From assembly GCF_029854215.1 (NCBI RefSeq), contig NZ_CP122961.1, positions 1,922,001 through 1,986,000 of the forward strand: a DNA stretch of 64,000 nucleotides, written 5' to 3'. A program made the translations under genes and the position numbers. The DNA is from Halomonas alkaliantarctica (lineage in GTDB: Bacteria > Pseudomonadota > Gammaproteobacteria > Pseudomonadales > Halomonadaceae). A model generated the notes under the pieces. It had not been told where the DNA came from. It ran no database searches and worked only from the letters and a program-made list of their open reading frames with translations. Shown piece by piece: positions 8,315-17,303 of this stretch; within the stretch, counting starts at the first letter, position 1, and the number at the start of each line of letters is the position of its first letter.

Positions 8315-8969
8315 AGCTATACTCCTATATGCCAAGGTGTTGTTAGGTGAATTTAGTTGTTAAGTATTAAGTGCCTATTTTAGTAAATTTTTATACGTTA
8401 AATATATGTATTCGGTTTTCATATATTAACAACATGCTAGTCATTTTAGATGATTTATATCACTATATTTTATATTGCCTTATCAATAATGCAATTATGC
8501 TTCCTAAAGAATAAAACCTTTAAGTTGCACGCTTGAAGTCAATAAACGGGCCTTGCATCGATATCGAAGCGTTACTTAAGTGTACCCAGAGATAGCGCCT
8601 GCATCTCAATTATGCCGTCAGTATGGACAGCAAAAAATCAGTTAATCACTCTTTCTTGAGCGCTACAGGAGTGAGCTGAAGGCATGTCCTGATAAGCTAC
8701 TGACTTTAATGTGATTCGCGCGCGGGGCGAGTTACCCTACTAACTGCCGCTCGTGAAATAGAAGATTCCCACCTTCCAGTAATCAAAGAGCTGTCGCTAT
8801 CAGCGCTCGCAGAGGAAGGCGCGAGTGATCGTGAATTTTGCTCATCTCCCTGCCTGGCGCACGCGTTACCCACTTCTCAACGTTAGAGCGTTTGCTTCAC
8901 AAGTCATCATTTGGTTTGACGATGACTGGATGGGTGCCCTGGTAGGGTAGTGCGCTTAATTTTCATGGC
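8315..8969. other. Long intergenic region, possible transposase relic at its end
   Basis: 655 bp without a supportable gene. The first 200 bp are AT-rich and serve as the dnr promoter. In the rest I see only a weak hint: plus-strand codons from 8831 to a stop at 8948-8950 read WRTRYPLLNVRAFASQ followed by VIIWFDDDW, faintly like the N-terminal part of IS5-type transposases (short Tyr/Leu/Arg segment then a WF/WI-D motif). No terminal repeats or complete frame were seen. Confidence 0.3.
8450..8463 (-). promoter_or_regulatory. Candidate Fnr/Dnr box upstream of dnr
   Basis: ATGAT-TTAT-ATCAC matches TTGAT-N4-ATCAA at 8 of 10 positions and is itself a palindrome in the core. It is 142 bp (centre) before the dnr start, in very AT-rich DNA, so chance similarity is a real possibility. 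Confidence 0.4.
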
Positions 8970-9534
8970 TTAATAAGCCCAGTTAACAGCAAACAAAATG
9001 CCCCACACCAGAGCACTGGCAGCCATAATCGTATACGTGGCTGAGATCGTAGCAACATCAAATTCTTGATGCGTACAGAATGCTTGTAAACCGTGGTAAA
9101 TCAAGCTGCAAGAGATACCCCGCCCGCAAAGTATAACCACTACGTTGAAAAGTAAGTTGGGTACCAATAGTGCCAATGAAGCGACGAATAACGGTAGTGG
9201 TGCAAGGGAGGCAAGTAAATAAGCATCTTGATAGCCGATAGATAGCTCATCAGTTCCATTGACAACAGCGTAGATTACCCAGCCGATCACGAAAAAACTC
9301 AATATCTCTGCAAGGAAAATAATTGTCGTGATAAAGCGCCACTCTCGGTCAGCAAAGCCCGCCATAAATGCATCGTCGTAATGGGTGCCCGCATAATAGA
9401 GTATTACTGGCGGCAAGAGCGACATGGGTAACACCACCAGCCACGCTAGTAAAGGAATGGAGGGGGAATGCCTGTAACTCTTTCCAGCCTTCACGGGGGT
9501 TGAATGGTAATTTGAGAAAAGTGAGTGCTCTCAT
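8970..9534 (-). pseudogene. Yip1-family inner membrane protein, N-terminal frameshift
   Basis: The intact frame (8970 to a GTG at 9494) encodes a Yip1-like protein with about five membrane segments, LPMSLLPPVILYYAGTHY and GFADREWRFITTIIFLAE, closely similar to the intact 188-aa paralogue at 27596-28162. The paralogue's N-terminus (PLTIIQLPF...GWKDLQ) is matched here in another frame, from ATG 9532-9534: MRALTFLKLPFNPREGWKELQ. The two frames should join near 9480, where WKELQ runs out and RHSPSIPLLAW begins. So the gene has lost two bases or gained one there, or begins at the internal GTG without its first 14-15 residues. A palindrome upstream (9575-9589) is shared with the paralogue. Confidence 0.7.
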
Positions 9535-9574
9535 TTCAGATCCGTCCTGGAGGAATAATCTCAATGGCTGATTG

Positions 9575-9589
9575 TATCATGGTGTGATA
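9575..9589. promoter_or_regulatory. Palindromic operator-like site shared with the second Yip1 locus
   Basis: TATCATGGTGTGATA lies in the divergent region between the frameshifted Yip1 gene and the MarR gene. At 28203-28221 the second Yip1 gene has a perfect version. In both places a TATTNTATTTT-like stretch follows immediately. A MarR-type repressor, encoded next door at 9661, is a natural candidate to bind both; that is inference. Confidence 0.55.
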
Positions 9590-9660
9590 TTGTATTTTTA
9601 AAGGCGCTATAAATTGGTCAATAAGTGATAGTTGAGTATGTGGCTAAGAGAAATGGAAAA

Positions 9661-10077
9661 ATGAATAACCCCCAGACACTTGATAAAAGCGACTTTGAGC
9701 GGCTGTCGCAATTTCGTTACCGGTTGCGTTGCTTTCTTCGCCATAGTGAAGATATCTGTCGCCGCTATGGTCTGACGCCATTGCAGTATCAACTATTGCT
9801 ACATCTTCGTGGTTTCCATGGAAGAGACTGGGCGACGGTGGGGGAGCTGGCGGAGCGGCTGCAATCAAAACATCATGGGGTGGTGGCGCTAGTTGACCGC
9901 TGTGAGCAGCTATCATTGGTTGTGCGTCGTCAAGGGCGTGAGGATCGCCGCCAAATAGAAGTGCATTTATTGGAAGAGGGCGTGAATCGGGTAACCCAAA
10001 TCGCTGAAGCTCATCAGCCTGAGTTGCGTCATTTGCAGGAAGAGACGCCATTTCCTGGTTGGAATAAGCCCGCTTAA
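9661..10077 (+). CDS. MarR family transcriptional regulator
   Basis: A 138-aa winged-helix protein of MarR type. LTPLQYQLLLHLRGF opens the DNA-binding domain; VGELAERLQSKHHGVVALVDRCEQ is the recognition helix-turn-helix; VVRRQGREDRRQIEVHLLEEG is the wing, with the DxR motif typical of MarR. Flanking helices should form the dimer interface. ATG 9661 is preceded by GAGAA; an earlier in-frame start at 9625 adds 12 unlikely residues. It is divergent from the Yip1 gene with the palindrome at 9575-9589 between them, so it probably controls that promoter and its own. Ligand unknown. Confidence 0.88.
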   Translation: MNNPQTLDKSDFERLSQFRYRLRCFLRHSEDICRRYGLTPLQYQLLLHLRGFHGRDWATVGELAERLQSKHHGVVALVDRCEQLSLVVRRQGREDRRQIEVHLLEEGVNRVTQIAEAHQPELRHLQEETPFPGWNKPA

Positions 10078-10236
10078 TACAGAGCTTAAGACGTTTGATA
10101 TGGTCAATGTGCATCGAATGTCCTCATTAATAATGCTTGGTTCGATTGCTTTGATTAGCTCTTAAGTATTCTAAGGGGCATTTAGTTGTTGTACTTCTAT
10201 ACTGTGAACTTCAATTTATCATTAAGGTATTGCACT

Positions 10237-10557
10237 ATGACAAAACATGATTTGCCTTCTGGAGCCGGGGATGTCGCAAACCAGTATCCTGAGATATGGG
10301 AAGCTTATGCCGCTTTGGGCAAGGCCTGTGCTGAAGCTGGGCCGCTTGATGAACGTAGCCGGCGCTTGATAAAACTCTCGCTGGCCATAGGGGCACGCTC
10401 CGAAGGGGCCGTTCACTCCCATGTGCGTCGTGCCTTGGCGGAAGGTGTGAGTGCCGAGGAACTTAAACAAGTAGCCATGTTGGCGATTCCTACCACCGGA
10501 TTTCCGACTGCTGTCGCGGCCTTAACCTGGATTGAGGACATCACGGATCCTGATTAA
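10237..10557 (+). CDS. Carboxymuconolactone decarboxylase-like (AhpD-fold) protein
   Basis: A 106-aa all-helical protein of the CMD/AhpD family. The core is LDERSRRLIKLSLAIGARSEGAVHSHVRRALAEG followed by VAMLAIPTTGFPTAVAALTW. The CxxC redox pair of AhpD-type peroxidase partners is missing (EGAVHSH instead), so it is not an AhpD reductase; the conserved Glu and His remain. ATG 10237 has AAGG upstream. It is 159 bp after the MarR gene and ends in a terminator facing narK1. Function unknown; detoxification of a small reactive compound is plausible but unproved. Confidence 0.8.
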   Translation: MTKHDLPSGAGDVANQYPEIWEAYAALGKACAEAGPLDERSRRLIKLSLAIGARSEGAVHSHVRRALAEGVSAEELKQVAMLAIPTTGFPTAVAALTWIEDITDPD

Positions 10558-10583
10558 GAGCGCTCTGGGTGGCGCTCTTTTCT
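10556..10583 (+). terminator. Terminator after the CMD-like gene
   Basis: AAGAGCGC (10556-10563) pairs with GCGCTCTT (10572-10579), followed by a T run. The stem overlaps the stop codon of the CMD-like gene. Confidence 0.8.
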
Positions 10584-10588
10584 CTAGA

Positions 10589-10623
10589 GGCACTGTTCGG
10601 ATCCAATCGACGCGAACGGTGCC
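10589..10623 (-). terminator. Hairpin after narK1
   Basis: GGCACTGTTCG (10589-10599) pairs with CGAACGGTGCC (10613-10623) with one wobble. A third related copy overlaps the narK1 stop (10638-10655), so two alternative stems can form. There is no T run, so its role as the narK1 terminator is probable rather than clear. Confidence 0.45.
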
Positions 10624-10648
10624 GTGATGCTACAGATGATCCGAACGT

Positions 10649-12142
10649 TCAGTGCTTGGCGTTCTGAAGAGCCTGTTCTTCGATGTCTCTATCGACTGAA
10701 GAGACGTAATACTCGTCATCAAAAGCGCCTTCTGGCTCCTTGAGCCACACTAGGCAGATAACCCAACTGATGAAGGCGCCGGTCGCGATGATGTAGAAGA
10801 ACTGTGACGGTGTGACAAATGTAAAGATGGTTAGGTAAACCACCGCGCCAACATTACCGTAGGCGCCAGCCATGCCCGAGATTTGCCCCGTGATGCGGCG
10901 CTTGATGGAGGGAATGATACCGAAGGTTGCCCCCTCAGCCCCTTGCACGAAAACCGAGGTGCCGATGGTCACCGCAATGGCCAGAATGAGTGGCCAACTC
11001 GAATTGAGCATGGCCATCAGCAAGAACCCAACGCAAATGCCAAACATGTAGGACAGCATCACAAAGCGCCGGTTACCCATGCGGTCGGAAACCATGCCGC
11101 CCATGGGGCGCGCCACCAGATTAACGAACGCGAATGAAGCAGCGATCAGGCCAGCTGTAGCGGCATTTAGTCCCCAGGTCTCCTCAAAGAACATGGGCAG
11201 CATCGACACCACCGCGAGTTCAGCGCCGAAGTTGGCAAAATAGGTGCTGTTAAGCGCCGCCACACTGTTGAATGAATATTTATCATCCTCCGGTACACCC
11301 TTACGCAGGATCGGTAGATTGACCCTCAGGATCTGGACAATTTGATAGATGACGATTGCGATAATGGCTAGATAAGCGATGGTCGCACCGGTAACCGATA
11401 AATAGCCCATATACTGAATACGCCAGACCAGGATGGCAAGTACGCCGACCAGTGGGATCGTCCAGATGATCAGCTTGATCATATCGCCCCAGGAGCTCAC
11501 TTCCATGGCAGCGGATTTGCGTGGCTTACGGTGAGCCTGGGCATCCGGGCCATCGGTAATCGCAAACCAGTAGTAAACACCGTAAGCGGCCATAACAATA
11601 GCGCTCTGGGCGATTGCCCAACGCCATCCATCGGGACCTCCGTACATGCTCAAGGCGATGGTTGGCAGCGACATAGCAGCTATGGCGGAGCCGAAGTTAC
11701 CCCAGCCAGCGTAGAAGCCTTCGGCGAAGCCGATGTCCTTGGGCTTGAACCACAGCGTCGTCATGTGGATACCGACCACGAAGCTGGCGCCAATCGAACT
11801 CAGTATCAGGCGCGCCACTAGTAATTGCGTCATGCTGTTACCGAAAGCAAACGCCAGCGCCGGTAGCGACATAGTGACCATGAGTACCGAAAACACCCGT
11901 CGTGGTCCGAATCGATCCAGCGCCATGCCAACGATGATGCGGGCTGGAATGGTTAAGGCGACGTTGCAGATGGCGAACAGCTTGAGATCATCCGTGGTCA
12001 GCCAGTCGACGCTCTTGAGCATGCTCGACGCGAGCGGAGCCATGTTGAACCACACGTAAAAGGTAATAAAGAAGGCAATCCAGGTCAGGTGCAAGGCCCG
12101 AATCTCTGGGCTACGAAACTTGAATACAGCGGAAACTTTCAT
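10649..12142 (-). CDS. narK1: Nitrate transporter NarK, type I (nitrate/proton symporter-like)
   Basis: A 497-aa MFS protein with 12 hydrophobic segments and an extra hydrophilic loop in the middle. MALDRFGPRRVFS is the MFS loop 2-3 motif. The nitrate-signature region reads YAGWGNFGSAIAAM, as in NarK1-type proteins, rather than the GLGNFG form of E. coli NarK. Type I proteins are thought to import nitrate with protons and so start nitrate respiration before nitrite exchange is possible. ATG 12142 (MKVSAVFKF) has AGGA nine bases upstream. It is last in a narK2-usp-narK1 operon. Type assignment is by motif only. Confidence 0.85.
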   Translation of the reverse strand: MKVSAVFKFRSPEIRALHLTWIAFFITFYVWFNMAPLASSMLKSVDWLTTDDLKLFAICNVALTIPARIIVGMALDRFGPRRVFSVLMVTMSLPALAFAFGNSMTQLLVARLILSSIGASFVVGIHMTTLWFKPKDIGFAEGFYAGWGNFGSAIAAMSLPTIALSMYGGPDGWRWAIAQSAIVMAAYGVYYWFAITDGPDAQAHRKPRKSAAMEVSSWGDMIKLIIWTIPLVGVLAILVWRIQYMGYLSVTGATIAYLAIIAIVIYQIVQILRVNLPILRKGVPEDDKYSFNSVAALNSTYFANFGAELAVVSMLPMFFEETWGLNAATAGLIAASFAFVNLVARPMGGMVSDRMGNRRFVMLSYMFGICVGFLLMAMLNSSWPLILAIAVTIGTSVFVQGAEGATFGIIPSIKRRITGQISGMAGAYGNVGAVVYLTIFTFVTPSQFFYIIATGAFISWVICLVWLKEPEGAFDDEYYVSSVDRDIEEQALQNAKH

Positions 12143-12199
12143 GGTCGTATCGTCCTGTGTCCCAAGGGTGGTCTTTACCAAAGGAGGGGTAGGGGCTGC

Positions 12200-12658
12200 T
12201 CAAGGGCTGGGTAGGATCAACAAGGGACACTCGGCGCGCCGGGCCAGGAACGAACTGACGCTGCCGAAAGTCATGTAGTCGAGTTCATCAACAAAATAAG
12301 TTAACGACTTGGCGATGATGCCGCCGTCCGGTTGATGGCTATGGCGGGCAATCACCAGCAGGTCTGGCGAGAGCTTGCGAGTGGCCTGCAGCAGCATCTT
12401 GCGCGCATCCCCTTCGGCTAGAAGCTGCTCGGCTTGGAAGCCCTCGCCGATGGCGAATGCCACACCCTCTTGAAGGTGCCGTTTAACCTCATCGTGCTCC
12501 TGCTGAAAAAGCGCCTCGTTGTTATCGGTAGCGTCGAGTGGGTTCTCCACCACGCCGACCAGTACCAGCAGAGGTTGGTTACAGCGAAACATATTGACGA
12601 CCTGAGCGAGAGCCAACTTGGCGTTTCGCGAACCGTCATAGGCGATCATGATTTTCAT
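12200..12658 (-). CDS. Universal stress protein (UspA family)
   Basis: A 152-aa UspA-fold protein. It begins MKIMIAYDGSRNAKLAL, contains LLVIARHSH, and ends VSSFLARRAECPLLILPSP, which matches the family's G-x9-G-[ST] nucleotide-binding layout only partly (GSVSSFLARRAECPLL), so ATP binding is uncertain. It sits between two nitrate transporter genes in the same direction, an unusual place. ATG 12658 has GGAGGA five bases upstream. In Pseudomonas, several Usp proteins are Anr-controlled and help anaerobic survival; a similar role is inferred here. Confidence 0.88.
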   Translation of the reverse strand: MKIMIAYDGSRNAKLALAQVVNMFRCNQPLLVLVGVVENPLDATDNNEALFQQEHDEVKRHLQEGVAFAIGEGFQAEQLLAEGDARKMLLQATRKLSPDLLVIARHSHQPDGGIIAKSLTYFVDELDYMTFGSVSSFLARRAECPLLILPSP

Positions 12659-12691
12659 GGTGTCCTCCCTCATTGGGGTAGGGGGTGAAGA

Positions 12692-12710
12692 CCCGGAGCT
12701 CGGCTCCGGG
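12692..12710 (-). terminator. GC-rich hairpin between narK2 and usp
   Basis: CCCGGAGC (12692-12699) pairs perfectly with GCTCCGGG (12703-12710) around a TCG loop, just after the narK2 stop. No T run follows on the minus strand, so it more likely slows exonucleases or polymerase, lowering usp-narK1 output relative to narK2, than ends transcription. Confidence 0.5.
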
Positions 12711-12729
12711 CGTCAAGAGCAAGCCTTAT

Positions 12730-14322
12730 TTAGGGGTTCTTAACGTAGGCACCTTTGCGTAGGTAGAACCACCAGTTGATGACCAGGCAGATGGTGTAGA
12801 AGGCCGCAAAGCCGTACATGGCAAGTTCCGGTGTGCCGGCCTGGATCTGTTCGCCCATTACCCGCGGGGCGATGAAGGCGCCATAGGCAGCGACGGCAGA
12901 GGTCCAGCCAAGTACCGGGCCTTTCTGCTGCTGATCGAAAATAACCCCGATGCTGCGGAAGGTAGAGCCGTTACCGATACCGCTGGCGGCGAATAACACG
13001 ATGAATAGCAGCAGGAATAGCCAAAAGAATTGATTAGGGTCGGTGGCGTTATAGGCCTGCATCATCACGTAGCCGGTGGCGATAGAGGCGACCACCATGA
13101 CCGCAGAGATTGTTTGGGTAACGATGGAGCCACCCACTTTGTCGGAGATCCATCCGCCCAGCGGACGGATCAGAGCGCCCACGAAGGGACCTATCCAGGC
13201 CCAGGTTAAAGCGCTGGGCGCCTCTGGGTTAGCCACGCGAATCAGCGTGCCATCGGCAGTGGCTTCCATCATGTTGCCGAAGATGACGTTGATGGAGAGC
13301 GGCAGGGCTGCAGAGAAGCCGATAAAGGAGCCGAAGGTCAGAATGTAGAGGATGGTCATTGACCAAGTGTGCTTATTGGAAAATATCGCGAACTGCTTCT
13401 GGATATTGGGCTTGATGTCGCCAGGAATCAGGCGCAACAACACCAGAGTCAGAACAATGGTTAGCGGCAGGGCAACCCACATATTAAGCCAGCTGAGAGC
13501 CAGCATGCCGATGATGGCAGTCACCATGCCGACGCCGTAGAGCCCCAATATTTTGCTGAAAGCAGCCAGCGGCGAACCAGGGTTGGGCGTAATAGTGCGA
13601 AGATTGTTCATACCGAACCAACCGGCGAACGCTAATGGAACCAGAAATACAAGCCAGATAAAGCCAGCATTCTGGATCCAGGTGTCGGTACCTGCTTCGA
13701 TTCGGCCGATCAAAGTACCGCTAGTGCTTTGCAATTCCATCGGCGAACCGGCTATAGCACCGAAAATTCCGACGGTCATTACCAGGGGAATGACAATTTG
13801 CATGGTAGTGACGCCGAAATTACCCAGGCCTGCATTCATGCCCAGGGCGTAACCTTGCTGCTTGCTGGGATAAAAAGTGGAAATGTTGCTCATTGAACAA
13901 GCGAAGTTACCGCCACCGATACCGGAAAGTAGCGCCAACGCCTGGAATACCCACAACGGCGTGCCTGGGTTCATCAAGGCGATACCAGTGCCGGCAGCGG
14001 GGATCATCAATAGCGCGGTGGTCAGGAATATAGTGTTTCGCCCGCCAGCGATGCGGATCATGAACGATGCTGGGATGCGCAGTGTGGCACCTGCTAGACC
14101 GGCAAGCGCCGTCAGTGAAAATAGCTGGTTAATCGTGAATGGAAAACCCAGGTTCTGCATCTGGGTGGTGATCATTCCCCACATCATCCAGACAGCAAAG
14201 CCCATCAGCAGGCTGGGAATGGATATCCATAGGTTGCGGTTGGCGACGTGCTTGCCTTCCTGTTCCCAGAATTGGGCGTCTTCGACATCCCACTTCTCAA
14301 TGTCGGCGTTTCTCTTACTCAT
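12730..14322 (-). CDS. narK2: Nitrate/nitrite antiporter NarK, type II
   Basis: A 530-aa MFS transporter close to E. coli NarK. The signature reads GGGNFACSMSNISTFYPSKQ followed by GYALGMNAGLGNFGV, and the second-half copy GNGSTFRSIGVIF is present. Members exchange external nitrate for internal nitrite. The protein is about 65 residues longer than E. coli NarK; the extra length is in the hydrophilic N-terminus (about 28 residues) and loops. ATG 14322 follows GGGGAAATCGCC. First gene of narK2-usp-narK1. It is 239 bp downstream of narL, with a terminator and NarL-like dyad between. Confidence 0.92.
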   Translation of the reverse strand: MSKRNADIEKWDVEDAQFWEQEGKHVANRNLWISIPSLLMGFAVWMMWGMITTQMQNLGFPFTINQLFSLTALAGLAGATLRIPASFMIRIAGGRNTIFLTTALLMIPAAGTGIALMNPGTPLWVFQALALLSGIGGGNFACSMSNISTFYPSKQQGYALGMNAGLGNFGVTTMQIVIPLVMTVGIFGAIAGSPMELQSTSGTLIGRIEAGTDTWIQNAGFIWLVFLVPLAFAGWFGMNNLRTITPNPGSPLAAFSKILGLYGVGMVTAIIGMLALSWLNMWVALPLTIVLTLVLLRLIPGDIKPNIQKQFAIFSNKHTWSMTILYILTFGSFIGFSAALPLSINVIFGNMMEATADGTLIRVANPEAPSALTWAWIGPFVGALIRPLGGWISDKVGGSIVTQTISAVMVVASIATGYVMMQAYNATDPNQFFWLFLLLFIVLFAASGIGNGSTFRSIGVIFDQQQKGPVLGWTSAVAAYGAFIAPRVMGEQIQAGTPELAMYGFAAFYTICLVINWWFYLRKGAYVKNP

Positions 14323-14418
14323 GGCGATTTCCCCTTGGCATCAAACCTTTCTGCATCTAGCAGTTAGAAAGCAAGATACGCTGGAGGAAGGCATTGGGGA
14401 ATAGGCGGAAATGGCATG

Positions 14419-14455
14419 AAAAACAGCGACATACCTCTTGAGAGGTAGTCGCTGT
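14419..14455 (-). terminator. Terminator of the narXL operon
   Basis: On the minus strand CAGCGAC-TACCTCT pairs with AGAGGTA-(T)-GTCGCTG, one base bulged, and is followed by TTTTT. This is a strong rho-independent terminator 106 bp after the narL stop and about 97 bp before the narK2 ATG. Confidence 0.75.
14432..14447 (-). promoter_or_regulatory. Perfect NarL-type 7-2-7 dyad upstream of narK2
   Basis: TACCTCT-TG-AGAGGTA: both heptamers match the TACYYMT consensus for NarL/NarP, with the 2-bp spacing NarL prefers. It is centred about 118 bp before the narK2 ATG. The dyad forms the upper stem of the narXL terminator, so its symmetry could also be due to that alone. Confidence 0.55.
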
Positions 14456-14560
14456 AAAGCCTGGGTTCATTGATTTTAAAGACAAAAAATCGAGAGGGGG
14501 TAAAGGCCGGGCAGAGCAAAAGTATTCGGGGAGTCTTTAGAGGTAACCACACAGAATCGA

Positions 14561-15229
14561 TTAGTGACCGATACCTTCCTGGACTGCCCAGACGGCGGCT
14601 TCGACACGCGAGCGCAAGTTGAGCTTTTTGAGCAGATGCTTGACGTGAACCTTGACTGTGCCTTCGGTAATATCCAGCTTGCGCGCGATGAGCTTGTTGG
14701 AGAGTCCGCCAGCAAGCTGTTGCAGAATTTCGCGTTCACGCTGCGTCAGGCTATGAATATCCGGGGTGGTCGGGGCATTGCGCTGATTACGCAGGGCTTC
14801 AGCGAGTAGGGCGGTCAGGCTTTCGCTGATGACCATGCGTCCCAAAGCAGCTTGGCGCAGTTGGCGAACCATGTCTTCAGGCTCCATATCCTTTAACAGG
14901 TATCCGTCAGCACCGTTGCGCAGCGCGGCGACAACATCATCCTCTTGGTCGGAAACAGTGAACATCACCACACGGCCGCTATAGTTGGCTTCCCGTAGGC
15001 GGCGCAAGGCTTCTAAGCCATTGACGCCCGGCATGTTTAAATCAAGTAAAACCAAGTCAGGCTCAAGTTTGAGGGCCAGTGCAATGCCTTCTTCAGGGTC
15101 GCCCGTCTCGCCAACCAGTTCAAGATCGTCCTCTAGCTCAAGCAACTGAGCGACACCACGCCGTAGTAGCGGGTGGTCATCAATAATCATCAGGCTGGCG
15201 GGGGTATCGTTGGCGGTGGTCAGCGTCAT
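14561..15229 (-). CDS. narL: Nitrate/nitrite response regulator NarL
   Basis: A 222-aa LuxR-type response regulator. The receiver has the acidic pair in [11 protein letters not shown] and the phosphoacceptor Asp63 in [11 protein letters not shown], plus the conserved T and K in VVMFTVSD and GYLLKDMEP. The C-terminal helix-turn-helix spans about 155-215 ([22 protein letters not shown], then [17 protein letters not shown]). It should bind TACYYMT heptamers and activate nar genes when phosphorylated by NarX. Its ATG overlaps the narX stop by one base (TAATG), so translation is coupled. Confidence 0.95.
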   Translation of the reverse strand: MTLTTANDTPASLMIIDDHPLLRRGVAQLLELEDDLELVGETGDPEEGIALALKLEPDLVLLDLNMPGVNGLEALRRLREANYSGRVVMFTVSDQEDDVVAALRNGADGYLLKDMEPEDMVRQLRQAALGRMVISESLTALLAEALRNQRNAPTTPDIHSLTQREREILQQLAGGLSNKLIARKLDITEGTVKVHVKHLLKKLNLRSRVEAAVWAVQEGIGH

Positions 15230-17127
15230 TAAGAAGTCCCTGTACCTAAGTGAGAGTCGGAGTCAGCCGTAACAGGCTGCTGCTGAATTAAGCGAGCGGT
15301 CAACGGGGTGAAGACTATCTCAATGCTGGTCCCCCCTGTGGGGCGATTGGTGATACTCAGCTCCCCGTTCAGGGTAGTGGTTCGGTCACGTATGATCACC
15401 AAACCGTAGTGCATCGGCGGCGAGCTATCGTCTTCCAGGCCTATGCCGTCGTCGTCCACACGCACTAGCAGGCGAGCATCGGCGAAGCGCACAGTGACCC
15501 CAGCCCAATGGGCTTGGGCGTGCTTGTGGGTATTGGCCAGCGCCTCTCGAATGATCTGCAGCACGTGAATTTCTTCATTGGGGTTAAGTAGGTGAGGCGG
15601 CACATCGTAGTCAAGCTCGACCGTTACCTCCATGCGCTGGCTAAACTCATCGACGGTCTGGCGTAAGGCAAATTGCAGCCCCGGCCCCTCTAGTTTGAGC
15701 CGGAAGGTAGTGAGTAGCTCACGTAACTGACGATAGGCGCTGTTTAGGCCGGTACGCAGCTCGTCGAATACCGCAGACTGCATCTCTCGGGTGGCTTCTT
15801 TTTGCTGCATGCGTTCGAGTCGAGCGACCTGCATCTTTAGATAAGAAAGCGATTGGGCTAGAGAGTCGTGAAGTTCCCGCGCAATGATGGTTCGCTCGTT
15901 GATCAGCGTGACGTGCTGCTGCTCCTCGATACGTCGCTGCAGGTACACCGCCGTGGCGAGCTGGTCGGCTAACATGGTGAGCAGCCGATGGGTGCTATCG
16001 TTGAGGCGCTCCTGGGGATACCACACTTCCAGGGTGCCTAGCAGCGTATCGCCTACGCTAATCGGTAGTAGTAAGCACTGTGACTGGTTATTGGACACCA
16101 TCTCCAAGGGGCGAGGATCGATCAGGCAGGCGTGGCACTCCTGGTCACGACAATATTCTGGTCGGGTACGCGAGTGGGTTTCTAAAACCGGCATTTCCCG
16201 TTGGTCGAAAGGATCGTTTAGAGAAAGTCGTATTGGCCCAATATCCAGCAGCTTTTCCAGTTCACGTAACATAGGGGCTGCGCTAGAGCAGAGATCATTA
16301 CCGCCTCCATAAAGCGAGCGGCTGGCATCGTGCATTACCCGCAGCGCCTGATTACTGCGCTCAAGCTCCTGCTTCTTGCGCGACACCTTGTCTTCCAATG
16401 CGGCGTAGCTTGTTGCCAACTCCGCAGACATCTTGTCAAAGGTGTGTCCCAACAATGCCAATTCGTCGCTACCGCGAAGCTGTGAACGCGGCTTGAAGTT
16501 GCGCTGAGCCGCCTCGCGGGCAAGTACCATAAGCTGGCGTAAAGGCACTACCAGATTGTAGCGAACATCGTAGAGGGCGATCGAGACAACAATAGCGATC
16601 AGTACCAGGAAAAGCACTTGCATCATGCCTAGCAGTCGCACCTTGGCCTCGGTGCTCTGCTCCAGATAGGTCACTAGAATTTCGATGTCACTGACCATCG
16701 CTACGATCATCATTTCTAGCGTATCGAGGTCAAGCGCAGTGGCAGTGGACGGTGCCTCTAGTGCCGGACGAAGCGTGTGCTGCCAGTAGATCTGAAGTTT
16801 TTCCAGTTGACGGCGGCGCTCGTGACGATCATCAATGGGGATCGTTTGTTGAAGCGTTGTGCCATACAAACGCTGATCGAAGCGTGAAATCAGACCTTCT
16901 AACTGTTCTGCGCTTGTCTCCTCTGGAGCATACTCCAGGCGTTGCAATGCCCCCATGATCTGATAGGCATTCATGCGTAGTGAACCAGCGACATTAATCG
17001 CGGCAGCATCGCCACGGCTGCTGTTAGACATTGCCATGGTCAGAGTGATGCTGATGAGTGCCATCCCGCTAATGGCAAGTAAGGAAGCAATGATGCGAGC
17101 AACCAGGGAGCGCTGAAGTAATTTCAT
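15229..17127 (-). CDS. narX: Nitrate/nitrite sensor kinase NarX
   Basis: A 632-aa membrane sensor kinase. TM1 (about residues 10-33) is followed directly by the P-box [19 protein letters not shown] (39-57), the nitrate-binding helix of NarX/NarQ. The periplasmic four-helix domain, TM2 (about 168-190) and a HAMP domain follow. A central cysteine cluster ([11 protein letters not shown]) is present, as in NarX. The HPK7-type H-box has His420 in [15 protein letters not shown]; the GHKL ATPase has DDDGIGLED. Upstream gene of narL in a two-gene operon. The start follows GGAAATGCC. Confidence 0.95.
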   Translation of the reverse strand: MKLLQRSLVARIIASLLAISGMALISITLTMAMSNSSRGDAAAINVAGSLRMNAYQIMGALQRLEYAPEETSAEQLEGLISRFDQRLYGTTLQQTIPIDDRHERRRQLEKLQIYWQHTLRPALEAPSTATALDLDTLEMMIVAMVSDIEILVTYLEQSTEAKVRLLGMMQVLFLVLIAIVVSIALYDVRYNLVVPLRQLMVLAREAAQRNFKPRSQLRGSDELALLGHTFDKMSAELATSYAALEDKVSRKKQELERSNQALRVMHDASRSLYGGGNDLCSSAAPMLRELEKLLDIGPIRLSLNDPFDQREMPVLETHSRTRPEYCRDQECHACLIDPRPLEMVSNNQSQCLLLPISVGDTLLGTLEVWYPQERLNDSTHRLLTMLADQLATAVYLQRRIEEQQHVTLINERTIIARELHDSLAQSLSYLKMQVARLERMQQKEATREMQSAVFDELRTGLNSAYRQLRELLTTFRLKLEGPGLQFALRQTVDEFSQRMEVTVELDYDVPPHLLNPNEEIHVLQIIREALANTHKHAQAHWAGVTVRFADARLLVRVDDDGIGLEDDSSPPMHYGLVIIRDRTTTLNGELSITNRPTGGTSIEIVFTPLTARLIQQQPVTADSDSHLGTGTS

Positions 17128-17303
17128 GGCATTTCCGATAGCGCGGAGGAGGTGAGGGAGCGTGGCACTGTCTGCATTTCGTGACGAGGGCTATTCCTTT
17201 GGGGTTAGCCGACCTACCTCCGATGTTTTTTGACCTACGCCCAGTATTTACAGACAATTCTTACACGTCTTCCGATGTCTTTATACCCTCGCTGGGAAAC
17301 GCC

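Noticed and set aside
8831..8950. Insertion sequence
   Set aside because: Only a faint transposase-like trace of about 35 codons; no terminal repeats, no target duplication and no complete frame.
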